Source of the DNA: MADRE2 sp964397015
Lineage (GTDB): Bacteria > Desulfobacterota > Desulfobacteria > Desulfobacterales > Desulfobacteraceae
Direction of reading: 5' to 3'
Length of the DNA: 22,205 nucleotides
Assembly: GCA_964397015.1 (NCBI GenBank)
Contig: CAYNHL010000056.1
Span: forward strand, 1-22,205
Shown: positions 14,142 to 21,938 of the stretch, piece after piece
Numbering within the stretch: the stretch's first letter is position 1
Layout of the letters: every line of letters begins with the position of its first letter
Notes under the pieces: generated by a model
What the model was told of the DNA's origin: nothing
Database searches by the model: none
What the model saw: only the letters and a program-made list of their open reading frames with translations
Made by a program: the position numbers and the translations under genes

Positions 14142-15191
14142 TTAAAACGGCCATGTGCGCCAGTATTTTTTTGTCCTGATCCAGATGCCGTACAAACCCA
14201 GCGGTTCGAACAGCATGATGGCTATCATGATGGTTCCGAACACGATATACTGGATGTTGGACACCCCTGTAATGGAGAACCATTGACGGGAAAGCTGTTC
14301 CAGCCAGTCACCTATAAGGGGCAGGTCCAGTATGTTGCGCAGTTTCAGATCCAGCCAGCACAGAAGCACGGCACCCGCAATGGAACCCATCATGGACCCC
14401 AGGCCTCCTACCACCACCATGGCCAGGAAAAGAATGGACATCATGAGTGTGAATATTTCAGGTTCGATAAACTTGAGCACAAAGGCATAGAGCCCTCCGG
14501 CGATACCGGCGTAAAAAGCGCTGATGGCAAACGCGAGGGTTTTGTAGTACAGGATGTTGACCCCCATGGTCTGGGCGGCGATGTCAGCGTCACGTATGGC
14601 AATGAATGCGCGTCCCACACGGGTTTTGATCAGGTTCCGCATGAAAAGCAAAAGAAGGATGGTCAAGGTTATGAGCAGGTAGTAGAATTCCCGGTCGGTG
14701 TTGACCACCCATGGGCCGAGGACGATATCCGGTGCATGAAGTCCTTCGCGCCCGCCGAAAAGTTCGATCCGGCCGATGACCTGGGTGATTGTCAATCCAA
14801 ACCCCAGGGTGGCAATGGCCAGGTAGGGACCTTCAAGGCGCAGTGACGGCAGGCCCAGCAGGAATCCGAATCCCGCCGCGGTCAGGGCGGCACAGGGCAG
14901 GGCCAAAAGAAAGGGAAACCCTGCCTTGGCCATGAGAACCACGGTGCCGTAAGCGCCAATTGCAAAGAAACCGGCATGGCCCAGCGATATCTGGCCGGTG
15001 TAACCCACCAGGAGATTCAGGCCGGCAGCCACGATCACATTGATGGCAATGTAATTGGCAACATAGATGTAATAATTGCCGGCCATCATGGGAAAAAGAT
15101 ACAGGAACCCCATGAGCAGAAAGAACCAGAACACCATGACCGGAGAAGAAAAAAGCCGGACATCCTCATAGTAATTTCGCTTCATATCCAT
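14142..15191 (-). CDS. livM: ABC transporter permease, LivM type
   Basis: 349 residues with about ten membrane segments. LivM landmarks are ASGLNLLVGYTGQISLGHAG-like sequence (AAGLNLLVGYTGQISLGHAG), FAIGAYGTVVLM, the coupling loop RVGRAFIAIRDADIAAQTMG, and MVVVGGLGSMMGSIAGAVLL. It is the first gene of the operon. AAGGA lies about 10 nt before the ATG, and the promoter at 15242-15270 lies 50-80 nt upstream. A second ATG two codons later is less well placed. Confidence 0.94.
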   Translation of the reverse strand: MDMKRNYYEDVRLFSSPVMVFWFFLLMGFLYLFPMMAGNYYIYVANYIAINVIVAAGLNLLVGYTGQISLGHAGFFAIGAYGTVVLMAKAGFPFLLALPCAALTAAGFGFLLGLPSLRLEGPYLAIATLGFGLTITQVIGRIELFGGREGLHAPDIVLGPWVVNTDREFYYLLITLTILLLLFMRNLIKTRVGRAFIAIRDADIAAQTMGVNILYYKTLAFAISAFYAGIAGGLYAFVLKFIEPEIFTLMMSILFLAMVVVGGLGSMMGSIAGAVLLCWLDLKLRNILDLPLIGDWLEQLSRQWFSITGVSNIQYIVFGTIMIAIMLFEPLGLYGIWIRTKKYWRTWPF

Positions 15192-15241
15192 AAACGCCGG
15201 TTCCTTTATGTGGATCGCTTTTTTTTGGAATACTGTTCCTA

Positions 15242-15270
15242 TTCATATTTTTTCAAAACAGGGTTGTCAA
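15242..15270 (-). promoter_or_regulatory. Sigma-70 promoter of the liv-ligase operon
   Basis: On the minus strand TTGACA (15270-15265), a 17-nt spacer and TATGAA (15247-15242). Predicted transcription start is near 15235, leaving a leader of about 44 nt before livM. Confidence 0.75.
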
Positions 15271-15307
15271 GCATAATTGAAAAATGATTTAAAAAATAAA
15301 CCCTGTT
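15257..15307. repeat. Spaced 9-bp inverted repeat at the liv promoter
   Basis: AACAGGGTT (15257-15265) and AACCCTGTT (15299-15307) are exact inverted copies 33 nt apart. The first overlaps the spacer and edge of the -35 element, and the second lies about 30 nt further upstream. The placement suits a repressor that bridges two half-sites, but no regulator gene adjoins the operon. Confidence 0.4.
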
Positions 15308-15340
15308 CATCGGTATTTATATGGTTTTTTCAAGGCTTCC

Positions 15341-15676
15341 TCAGTCACGGGACAATGTGTCCACGACAAAAGGGATACTGCGGATGGCGATACTCTGTTT
15401 TTTCACCCAGATACACACCATTGAAATCGATTCTCCCTTGACGTTGGTTATGGATGGCAGATCTTCTGCAAATGCAATATCCGCTGCCTTGAACTCATAA
15501 TAAAAAGTGTTGTCTGTAAAAGGATCCGCGATTAATATGATCCTGTCGGTTTCGTGAGGGTGTTTTCGCAGGGAACCGGAAAACGGAATGTGGTTTTCTC
15601 TGTCAAAATGCTGTTTTTCCCCCCATGGCTGGATTTCAAATTTATCTTTCATTTTAAGAAAGTTAATGATGGACAT
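15341..15676 (-). CDS. Small conserved-looking protein of unknown function
   Basis: 111 residues from ATG 15676, with a strong AGGAGGG about 6 nt upstream and its own extended -10 promoter. It begins MSIINFLKMKDKFEIQPWGE, continues through HIPFSGSLRKHPHETDRIIL and ADPFTDNTFYYEFKAADI, and ends in a strand-rich segment ISMVCIWVKKQSIAIRSIPF. There is no signal peptide, membrane segment or metal-binding motif, so it is a soluble, probably beta-rich protein. I have an impression of similar small proteins in sulfate reducers but cannot name a function. It lies between the liv operon and the mrp operon, transcribed away from mrp. Confidence 0.8.
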   Translation of the reverse strand: MSIINFLKMKDKFEIQPWGEKQHFDRENHIPFSGSLRKHPHETDRIILIADPFTDNTFYYEFKAADIAFAEDLPSITNVKGESISMVCIWVKKQSIAIRSIPFVVDTLSRD

Positions 15677-15732
15677 AACGATCCCTCCTGTTCAACAGTT
15701 ATTAAAATCCGGTGAAAAACTGCTAATGCGGT

Positions 15733-15741
15733 ATTATATCA
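15733..15741 (-). promoter_or_regulatory. Extended -10 promoter of the 111-residue gene
   Basis: TGATATAAT on the minus strand (15741-15733) is a perfect extended -10 (TGnTATAAT). No good -35 element accompanies it, which is usual for this class. Transcription would start near 15726, about 50 nt before the ATG at 15676. Confidence 0.65.
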
Positions 15742-15831
15742 AAATATGGAGCCTGGAACCAGAAAGTTTCTCCTTTGTTTTTACGACAGGTGATGGTTTT
15801 TTTAAATTCGCAGCCCTTTTTCCGGTTTTTC

Positions 15832-15861
15832 TTGACAAGAAACATTGCCTCATTTTATTTT
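15832..15861 (+). promoter_or_regulatory. Sigma-70 promoter of the mrp operon
   Basis: TTGACA (15832-15837), an 18-nt spacer and TATTTT (15856-15861). The predicted start near 15868 leaves a leader of about 80 nt before the ATG at 15947. TATAAA at 15871 is an alternative -10 without a well spaced -35. Confidence 0.55.
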
Positions 15862-15946
15862 ATCCTGAACTATAAAGGGTTTAGTACGGGGCCGAGGCAC
15901 CGGCATGGGCTGGCGGCTGTTTGAATAATTTAGCGAGGATTTTGCC

Positions 15947-18775
15947 ATGACTCTTGCTTTGATACCTTTGATCCCTTTGCTGGGCGCATTTGTTCCCTGC
16001 CTTTTTTCAAACCGCAATCATATTGCGGCTGCTGCAGGCTCGATAGCCGGAATTTCCATGTTGCTGCTGCTGAAGCAGGCCCCGGCTGTTTTTTCCGGGG
16101 ATATGCCGCTGTCAGCCTGGCAGTGGATTCCGGCTATCGGTCTGAATTTTTCTTTCCGGGCCAGCGGGCTTGGTTTTTTATTTGCCTTTTTGATCCTGGG
16201 CATAGGACTTTTGATCGTCCTGTATGCCCGTTACTATATTTCCATCGAAGATCCCATGGGCCGGTTTTATACCTACCTGCTCCTTTTTATGGGATCCATG
16301 CTTGGGATCGTGTTGTCGGAAAATCTTATTCTGCTCATGATGTTCTGGGAGTTGACCAGTTTGAGCTCTTTTCTTCTGATCGGGTTCTGGCATTATCGCG
16401 CCGATGCCCGCCAGGGGGCACGCATGGCGCTCGTGATTACCGGTGGAGGCGGGTTTGCCATGCTGGCCGGGTTCCTCCTGCTGGGCGGTATTGCCGGCAG
16501 CTTTGAATTGACAAAGGTGCTTGCTTCCAAAGATATCATCCAGGCCCATGCACTGTATCCTCTGATCCTGGTGCTTATACTGGCAGGCGCTTTCACCAAG
16601 TCGGCACAGTTTCCGTTCCAGTTCTGGCTGCCACATGCCATGGCCGCTCCGACACCTGTAAGCGCCTACCTTCATTCCGCCACCATGGTAAAGGCCGGAG
16701 TGTTCATGCTGGCTCTGATGTTCCCGGTTCTTTCCGGAACTTTTCTGTGGTTCTGGCTGGTCACTCCTGTCGGCCTGATCACCTTGATGTTCGCTGCCTA
16801 CATGGCCATGTTCAAGGATGACCTCAAGGGACTGCTGGCATATTCCACGGTCAGCCACCTTGGACTGATCACCCTGCTGCTCGGCCTTGGCAGCCCCCTG
16901 GCCGCTGTGGCCGCAGTTTTTCATCTTCTCAACCATGCTACCTTCAAGGCGGGTCTGTTCCTGCTGGCCGGGATCATCGATCACGAAACCGGAACCAGGG
17001 ACATGAAACGCCTGTCAGGGTTGAGAAGATATATGCCGGTAACGGCCACCCTGACAATGGTCGGCTGTGCGGCCATGGCCGGAGTCCCTTTATCCAATGG
17101 GTTCTTGAGCAAGGAAATGTTTCTGGCCCAGACACTGGAACCTAACCTGTTCGGCTCTTTTTCCTGGATTGTTCCACTGGGAGCGGCCCTGGCGGCAATT
17201 TTTGCCGTAGCTTATTCAATTCGCATGGTCCGTGATGTGTTTTTCAAAGATCCTGCACCCTCCCTGCCGAAAAAACCCCATGAGCCTCCTTATGGCATGC
17301 GGCTGCCCGCTGAAATACTGATGGCATTGTGTGTTCTGGTCGGGCTGTTCCCGGCCGTCCTGGCCGGACCGGTACTCAAAGCAGCTGCAGCAGGAATCCT
17401 GGGTGCAGACATGCCGGAATTCAAACTCTCCATATGGCATGGGTTCAATACGGCTCTTGTCCTGAGCATAGTCGCCCTGGCAGGGGGTGCGGTCTGTTAC
17501 CGCTTTCGGCTCTACCTGTTCGATTCACATGTCTGGTTTTTACGCTGGTGTGATGGAAAAACCATATTCGAAAACCTGATACAATTGCTTGTTCATTGGG
17601 GGCACCGCCTGACCCGCAGCCTGGAAAACGGCTCGCTGCAGCGTTACATGGCCCTGCTGATCGCTTCTGTCCTGGTTCTTGGAGCAAGCCCATTCCTGTC
17701 ATCAAAAAATTCTTTTCAAGGACCTTTGACCATGGGACCTGTCGATCCGGTTACACTGGTCATGGCCCTTGTTCTGGCAATCAGTGCCGTTGCAACCGCA
17801 GCAACCCATCACAACCGGATTCTGTCAATCATCATGCTGGGGACGGTGGGGCTGATCATATCCCTTGCTTTCAGCCGGTTTTCCGCACCTGATCTTGCAT
17901 TGACCCAGCTGTCCATAGAGGTGGTAACCATAATTCTGCTCATGATGGCCCTTCACCTCCTTCCTGCAGTCACCCCGTCGGAATCGTCCAGGGTCCGGCG
18001 CTTTCGTGATATCATACTTTCAGTGATGGCCGGCGGTGGTGCTGCAGCCCTGGCGATGGGGATACTGACCCGGCCATATGACACCATTTCCGATTTTTTC
18101 CTTGCCCAGAGTGTACCGGGCGGCGGCGGGGCCAATGTGGTCAATGTGATCCTGGTGGACTTCAGGGGTTTTGATACACTGGGTGAAATAACCGTTCTGG
18201 CCATTGCCGGGCTGGTTATTTATGCACTGCTGCACGAGTTTGAGATTAAAGCACCGGGCACCGATCCTTTGGGACAGCCCTGGACAAAAGACCGGTTCCC
18301 CCTTATCCTGACAAATATTACCAGGCCCCTGCTGCCTCTGGCCCTGCTTTTTTCCGTCTACATTTTCCTGCGCGGGCATAATGCCCCGGGCGGCGGATTT
18401 ATAGCAGGACTTATCACGGCAGCGGTCCTGATTCTTCAGTACATTGCAAGCGGAATTGTCTGGACCCGGCCGCGGTTGAATTATGATCACCATCTTGTCA
18501 TGGCCTGGGGGCTGATCATTGCTTTGGTAACCGGTCTTGGCAGCTGGCTGGTGCAGCATCCCTTTTTGACCAGTACCTTTGAATATGTTTCCCTGCCGGT
18601 GATCGGGAAATTTGAACTGGCCAGTGCCATGATCTTTGACCTGGGTGTTTTTATGACAGTCGTGGGATCTGTAATGCTGGTTCTCGTTAAACTCGGTTCG
18701 ATGAATTCACCTGAAGCCCGGATGTTTTCTGCAGTACATCCCGATACAATAAAAAATGAAAAAGAGGAGTTATAG
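15947..18775 (+). CDS. mrpA: Mrp Na+/H+ antiporter, fused subunits A and B
   Basis: 942-residue membrane protein. The first 500 or so residues are the NuoL-like MrpA core, with Glu135 in FWELTSLSSFLLIGFW, Lys218 in AFTKSAQFPFQFWLPHAMAA and Lys249 in SATMVKAG, the conserved charges of the proton path. About 595-680 is the MbhD-like segment (PDLALTQLSIEVVTIILLMM) and about 685-765 the MbhE-like segment (VDFRGFDTLGEITVLAIAGL). About 785-935 is a complete MrpB/MnhB domain, including SVYIFLRGHNAPGGGFIAGL. A single chain carrying A and B is known in the so-called group 2 Mrp operons. The complex exchanges cytoplasmic Na+ for protons and serves in pH and sodium homeostasis. GAGG lies 8 nt before the start. 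It is followed immediately by mrpC. Confidence 0.95.
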   Translation: MTLALIPLIPLLGAFVPCLFSNRNHIAAAAGSIAGISMLLLLKQAPAVFSGDMPLSAWQWIPAIGLNFSFRASGLGFLFAFLILGIGLLIVLYARYYISIEDPMGRFYTYLLLFMGSMLGIVLSENLILLMMFWELTSLSSFLLIGFWHYRADARQGARMALVITGGGGFAMLAGFLLLGGIAGSFELTKVLASKDIIQAHALYPLILVLILAGAFTKSAQFPFQFWLPHAMAAPTPVSAYLHSATMVKAGVFMLALMFPVLSGTFLWFWLVTPVGLITLMFAAYMAMFKDDLKGLLAYSTVSHLGLITLLLGLGSPLAAVAAVFHLLNHATFKAGLFLLAGIIDHETGTRDMKRLSGLRRYMPVTATLTMVGCAAMAGVPLSNGFLSKEMFLAQTLEPNLFGSFSWIVPLGAALAAIFAVAYSIRMVRDVFFKDPAPSLPKKPHEPPYGMRLPAEILMALCVLVGLFPAVLAGPVLKAAAAGILGADMPEFKLSIWHGFNTALVLSIVALAGGAVCYRFRLYLFDSHVWFLRWCDGKTIFENLIQLLVHWGHRLTRSLENGSLQRYMALLIASVLVLGASPFLSSKNSFQGPLTMGPVDPVTLVMALVLAISAVATAATHHNRILSIIMLGTVGLIISLAFSRFSAPDLALTQLSIEVVTIILLMMALHLLPAVTPSESSRVRRFRDIILSVMAGGGAAALAMGILTRPYDTISDFFLAQSVPGGGGANVVNVILVDFRGFDTLGEITVLAIAGLVIYALLHEFEIKAPGTDPLGQPWTKDRFPLILTNITRPLLPLALLFSVYIFLRGHNAPGGGFIAGLITAAVLILQYIASGIVWTRPRLNYDHHLVMAWGLIIALVTGLGSWLVQHPFLTSTFEYVSLPVIGKFELASAMIFDLGVFMTVVGSVMLVLVKLGSMNSPEARMFSAVHPDTIKNEKEEL

Positions 18776-18777
18776 TG

Positions 18778-19113
18778 ATGGAACTGCTGGTTTCCCTGTG
18801 TCTTGGCGTTATGATTGCCTGCGGAGTCTACCTGGTATTGCGGGCACGCACTTTTCCCGTGGTACTGGGCTTGAGCATGACCGGTTTTGCAGTCAACCTT
18901 TTTTTGTTTTTGACCGGGCGGCTGCATACCAACAGGCCGGCCATCATTACTTTGGAACAGGCCGGCCATGCAGACCCCCTTCCCCAGGCACTTGTGCTGA
19001 CTGCCATTGTCATCGGGTTCGCCATGATTGCATTTGTCGTGGTGCTGGCATTGCGTGCCGGGGGTGAGCTCGAGACCGATCACGTGGATGGAAAAAGGGA
19101 GAGATCGCAATGA
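18778..19113 (+). CDS. mrpC: Mrp antiporter subunit C (NuoK-like)
   Basis: 111 residues from ATG 18778, with AGAGGAG 9 nt upstream. A GTG at 18775, sharing one base with the mrpA stop, is an alternative start that adds one residue. Three membrane helices are present, with the MrpC/NuoK-like core FPVVLGLSMTGFAVNLFLFL and ADPLPQALVLTAIVIGFAMI. It is a small membrane subunit that binds next to MrpD. The C-terminus overlaps the mrpD start (ATGA at 19110-19113). Confidence 0.94.
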   Translation: MELLVSLCLGVMIACGVYLVLRARTFPVVLGLSMTGFAVNLFLFLTGRLHTNRPAIITLEQAGHADPLPQALVLTAIVIGFAMIAFVVVLALRAGGELETDHVDGKRERSQ

Positions 19114-20657
19114 ATCACCTGATTGTGGGCCCATTGCTGCTTCCCCTCCTGGCCGGGAGCATCATTATTCTCAGTAGCAGTCAATCCATTTTCCAGCGCC
19201 GCATGATAAGCCTGGGTTCCTCCCTGGCCCTTGTTTTTATGACTGCTTTTCTGTTGTACCAGAGTATAAACGGGCCGGTGCAGGTTTATGTCCTGGGAGA
19301 CTGGCGGCCCCCTTTCGGTATTGTCATGGTCGTGGACCGGCTCAGTGCCATGATGGTTTTTTTGACCGCTCTGCTGGCTTTTCCGTGTCTTCTTTATGCC
19401 TTCCAGGGGACTGACAGGGAAGGGAAAAATTTTTATGCCCTTTTTCAATTCCAGCTGATGGGTATTAACGGCGCATTCCTCACCGGTGATATTTTCAACC
19501 TGTTCGTTTTTTTTGAAATCATGCTGCTGTCGTCTTACGGTCTCGCTCTTCACGGCGGGGGAGCGCAGAGAATCCGGGCCGGTATGCATTACGCCATGCT
19601 CAACCTGGTCGGCTCCAGTGTTTTTCTGGTTGGTGTAGGTATCCTTTACGGACTCCTGGGTTCTTTGAACATGGCTGACCTTGCGGTCCGCATGTCCCAG
19701 GCTCCCGCTGAAAACGCGGCCCTGCTCAGGGCGGGAGGATTGATCCTTTTCGGGGTTTTCTGCCTGAAAGCCGCCCTGCTGCCGCTTTACCTCTGGCTGC
19801 CGGCTACCTATGGATTCACCAGTGCGCCCGTTGCCGCCCTTTTTGCCATTATGACCAAGGTCGGGGTGTATGTTATCCTGCGGGTGTACACTCTTGTATT
19901 TGGCGACCACGCAGGTGTCGCAGCCAACCTGCTGGCCCCCTGGCTTGGCCCCCTGGCACTTGTCACCCTTGCGGCCGGGATCGCCGGAGTGGTCGCCGCC
20001 CGGGACCTGCGGCGCATAATTGCATATCTTGTGATTGTGTCGGTGGGCACCCTGCTTTCGGTGATCGGTACATTCCAGGTGGATGCCATTGCCGCGGCTA
20101 TTTTTTATCTTCCCCATACCACTCTGATGACAGCAGGCATGTTTTTAGTCGCGGATATGATCCGGCGGCAGAGGCCGGATGCCGGAACCGGGCTGGTTCC
20201 GGATCAGCCTGTCCTGCAGCAGAGGGTGCTGGGGCTTTTATTCCTCGGTATGGCTGTTGCCATTGCCGGGCTGCCCCCGTTAAGCGGCTTTATCGCCAAG
20301 GTGATGATGCTGGAGGGTGTCCGGCACAGTACTGTGGCACCATGGATCTGGACACTGATCCTTGGGGGCGGGCTGCTGGGGCTGGTTGCCCTGGGGCGTG
20401 CCGGCAGCATGATCTTCTGGAAGACAATGCCTGTAACCCCGGGAAACCGTGTCAATGTTCCCGTGTACCCGGCAGGCAATTTTATTCCGGCGCTATCACT
20501 GCTGTGTGCGAGCCCTTTGATGGTTCTTGCCGGTGGACCCATCAGTGAATTTTCCTTTACAGTGGCCGATCAGGTCATCAATCCGGTTCAATATATAGAG
20601 GCGGTTCTGGGACCCCAGCAGGCGGCGCTCCTGTTTCAACCCAAAGGAGGTTTATGA
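19110..20657 (+). CDS. mrpD: Mrp antiporter subunit D (NuoM/N-like)
   Basis: 515 residues with about 14 membrane helices. It contains the conserved Glu136 (FNLFVFFEIMLLSSYGLALH), Lys220 (FCLKAALLPLYLWLPATYGF) and Lys250 (FAIMTKVGVYVILRVYTLVF), the ionisable residues shared with complex I antiporter-like subunits. Start and stop are both overlapped by neighbours, which points to tight translational coupling within the operon. Length is normal for the family. Confidence 0.95.
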   Translation: MNHLIVGPLLLPLLAGSIIILSSSQSIFQRRMISLGSSLALVFMTAFLLYQSINGPVQVYVLGDWRPPFGIVMVVDRLSAMMVFLTALLAFPCLLYAFQGTDREGKNFYALFQFQLMGINGAFLTGDIFNLFVFFEIMLLSSYGLALHGGGAQRIRAGMHYAMLNLVGSSVFLVGVGILYGLLGSLNMADLAVRMSQAPAENAALLRAGGLILFGVFCLKAALLPLYLWLPATYGFTSAPVAALFAIMTKVGVYVILRVYTLVFGDHAGVAANLLAPWLGPLALVTLAAGIAGVVAARDLRRIIAYLVIVSVGTLLSVIGTFQVDAIAAAIFYLPHTTLMTAGMFLVADMIRRQRPDAGTGLVPDQPVLQQRVLGLLFLGMAVAIAGLPPLSGFIAKVMMLEGVRHSTVAPWIWTLILGGGLLGLVALGRAGSMIFWKTMPVTPGNRVNVPVYPAGNFIPALSLLCASPLMVLAGGPISEFSFTVADQVINPVQYIEAVLGPQQAALLFQPKGGL

Positions 20658-21181
20658 TGACGGAATGCAAAAAACCCTCAACTCCCGGGATTCGATGGCT
20701 TCCCCACCCATTGTTGAGCCTGATACTTGTCTTTATCTGGCTGCTTCTGGTAAACACTTTTTCCTTTGGACAACTGCTTTTGGCAACTGTGCTGGGAGTT
20801 GCCATCCCCTGGTTCACCAACCGTTTCTGGCCTGAAAAGCCACGGATAGCAAAACCTTTGCTGCTGTTTCGTTTTTTCTTTATCACGTTTCTTTACGACG
20901 TGATAGTGGCCAATCTCACAGTGGTGCGCCTGATGCTTCAACCCGATATCTCAAAAATGCAGCCCGGGTTTTTTGAGGTTTTTCTCGATACCAGTGACCC
21001 GCTGGTAATCTCCATCCTTGCCAGCGTGATTTCACTGACACCGGGGACTGTGTCTTCGGAAATCAGCCAGGACAGGCGGATCCTGATCGTTCATGGCCTT
21101 GATGTACCGGATGGACAGGCGGCCGCCGAAATCATAAAAACCCGATATGAAACCCCGCTAAAGGAGATTTTTTCATGCTGA
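20654..21181 (+). CDS. mrpE: Mrp antiporter subunit E
   Basis: 175 residues. AAAGGAGG at 20644-20651 precedes two consecutive ATG codons (20654 and 20657); either may be used, and the first overlaps the mrpD stop. Two N-terminal membrane helices (LLSLILVFIWLLLVNTFSFG and QLLLATVLGVAIPWFTNRFW) are followed by a soluble domain with SVISLTPGTVSSEI and ILIVHGLDVPDG, as in MnhE proteins. It is an accessory subunit needed for a stable Mrp complex. Confidence 0.93.
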   Translation: MMTECKKPSTPGIRWLPHPLLSLILVFIWLLLVNTFSFGQLLLATVLGVAIPWFTNRFWPEKPRIAKPLLLFRFFFITFLYDVIVANLTVVRLMLQPDISKMQPGFFEVFLDTSDPLVISILASVISLTPGTVSSEISQDRRILIVHGLDVPDGQAAAEIIKTRYETPLKEIFSC

Positions 21182-21447
21182 CCATAGCCATATCCACAGC
21201 ATTTTTTTTGATGGTCGCAGCTCAAATGCTGAATGCATACCGGCTGTTCAAGGGCCCGAGCCTTCCGGACCGTATCCTGGCCCTGGATACCATGTATATT
21301 GACTCCATCGCCCTGTTTATGCTGATGGGGGTCTATTTTGAAACCACCACGATCTATTTTGAGGCGGCATTGATAATAGCCGTTATGGGTTTTATCAGTA
21401 CGGTGGCAACCTGCAAATACCTGATGCGCGGAGATATTGTTGAATAA
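21175..21447 (+). CDS. mrpF: Mrp antiporter subunit F
   Basis: 90 residues with three membrane helices. The MrpF signature is AYRLFKGPSLPDRILALDTM followed by DSIALFMLMGVYFETTTIYF. It overlaps the end of mrpE by 7 nt, and its ribosome site AAGGAG lies inside mrpE. In other Mrp systems F has been linked to cholate export as well as antiport; nothing here tests that. Confidence 0.94.
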   Translation: MLTIAISTAFFLMVAAQMLNAYRLFKGPSLPDRILALDTMYIDSIALFMLMGVYFETTTIYFEAALIIAVMGFISTVATCKYLMRGDIVE

Positions 21448-21462
21448 CGGACCGGAGGGAAT

Positions 21463-21786
21463 ATGACGTTTATAGTTGAGTTTCTGGTATCTTTTTTCCT
21501 GGTGCTAGGGGCGTTTTTCGCCCTTGCCGGATCCATCGGCACTTTCCGGCTGACGGATTTTTTTTCGCGCCTGCACGGCCCGACTAAATCCACTACCCTG
21601 GGTGTAGGCAGCATGGCGGTGGCATCGGCCATTTATTTTTCGTTTCAATCAAAGGGTGTCAGCCTGCACGAAGTGCTTATCACCCTGTTTTTGTTCATTA
21701 CAGCGCCGGTCAGCGCCCATTTTCTGGCCCAGGCGGCTCGGCATCAAAAGCTTCACAGAAAAAAAGGGTCTTCAGAAAAGATCTGA
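21463..21786 (+). CDS. mrpG: Mrp antiporter subunit G
   Basis: 107 residues, last gene of the operon. GGAGG lies about 5 nt before the ATG, 15 nt after the mrpF stop. Three membrane helices are present, with the MrpG/MnhG core GSIGTFRLTDFFSRLHGPTK and a basic C-terminal tail (HQKLHRKKGSSEK). The stop codon lies inside the hairpin at 21764-21794 shared with the convergent tRNA gene. With this gene the operon has all seven functions, A to G. Confidence 0.94.
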   Translation: MTFIVEFLVSFFLVLGAFFALAGSIGTFRLTDFFSRLHGPTKSTTLGVGSMAVASAIYFSFQSKGVSLHEVLITLFLFITAPVSAHFLAQAARHQKLHRKKGSSEKI

Positions 21787-21794
21787 AAACCCTT
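21758..21794 (-). terminator. Terminator hairpin between mrpG and tRNA-Leu
   Basis: AAGGGT (21764-21769) pairs with ACCCTT (21789-21794). After a 2x2 internal loop, TCAGA (21772-21776) pairs with TCTGA (21782-21786). Read on the minus strand, the stem is followed by a run of T (complement of the A-run near 21759-21765), a good rho-independent terminator for the tRNA transcript, about 10 nt beyond the tRNA 3' end. Read on the plus strand, the T-run is poor, so it stops mrp transcripts less well. Confidence 0.7.
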
Positions 21795-21804
21795 GTCATG
21801 TGCC

Positions 21805-21891
21805 TGGTACCGGAGGCGAGACTTGAACTCGCAAGGCCCGAAGGCCGGAGGATTTTGAGTCCTCTGCGTCTACCAATTCCACCACTCCGGC
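21805..21891 (-). tRNA. tRNA-Leu, anticodon CAA
   Basis: An 87-nt class II tRNA that can be folded by eye. The acceptor stem GCCGGAG/CTCCGGT has discriminator A and an encoded CCA. The anticodon stem GAGGA/TCCTC has loop CTCAAAA, giving anticodon CAA for UUG codons. The long variable arm GGCC-TTCG-GGCC is typical of leucine tRNAs, and the T arm is GCGAG-TTCAAGT-CTCGC. It has its own promoter and terminator. Confidence 0.97.
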
Positions 21892-21904
21892 ATGATTGAA
21901 TAAT

Positions 21905-21933
21905 GTTTTAAGGCAAAACATGGAATTTGTCAA
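21905..21933 (-). promoter_or_regulatory. Sigma-70 promoter of tRNA-Leu
   Basis: On the minus strand TTGACA (21933-21928), a 17-nt spacer and TAAAAC (21910-21905). It occupies nearly the whole 47-nt gap between the upstream gene's stop (21939) and the tRNA, so the tRNA starts only a few bases after transcription begins. Confidence 0.7.
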
Positions 21934-21938
21934 TGGCA

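Noticed and set aside
15588..15875. 95-codon plus-strand open frame before mrpA
   Set aside because: Its first third is antisense to the 111-residue gene, it runs through that gene's promoter and the mrp -35/-10, and it has no ribosome site.
19080..20117. 345-codon minus-strand open frame opposite mrpD (and a 268-codon one at 16178-16984 opposite mrpA)
   Set aside because: Both lie wholly antisense to well-recognised membrane proteins, are rich in Gln, His, Lys and Gly as expected for the complement of hydrophobic codons, and have no domain or ribosome site.
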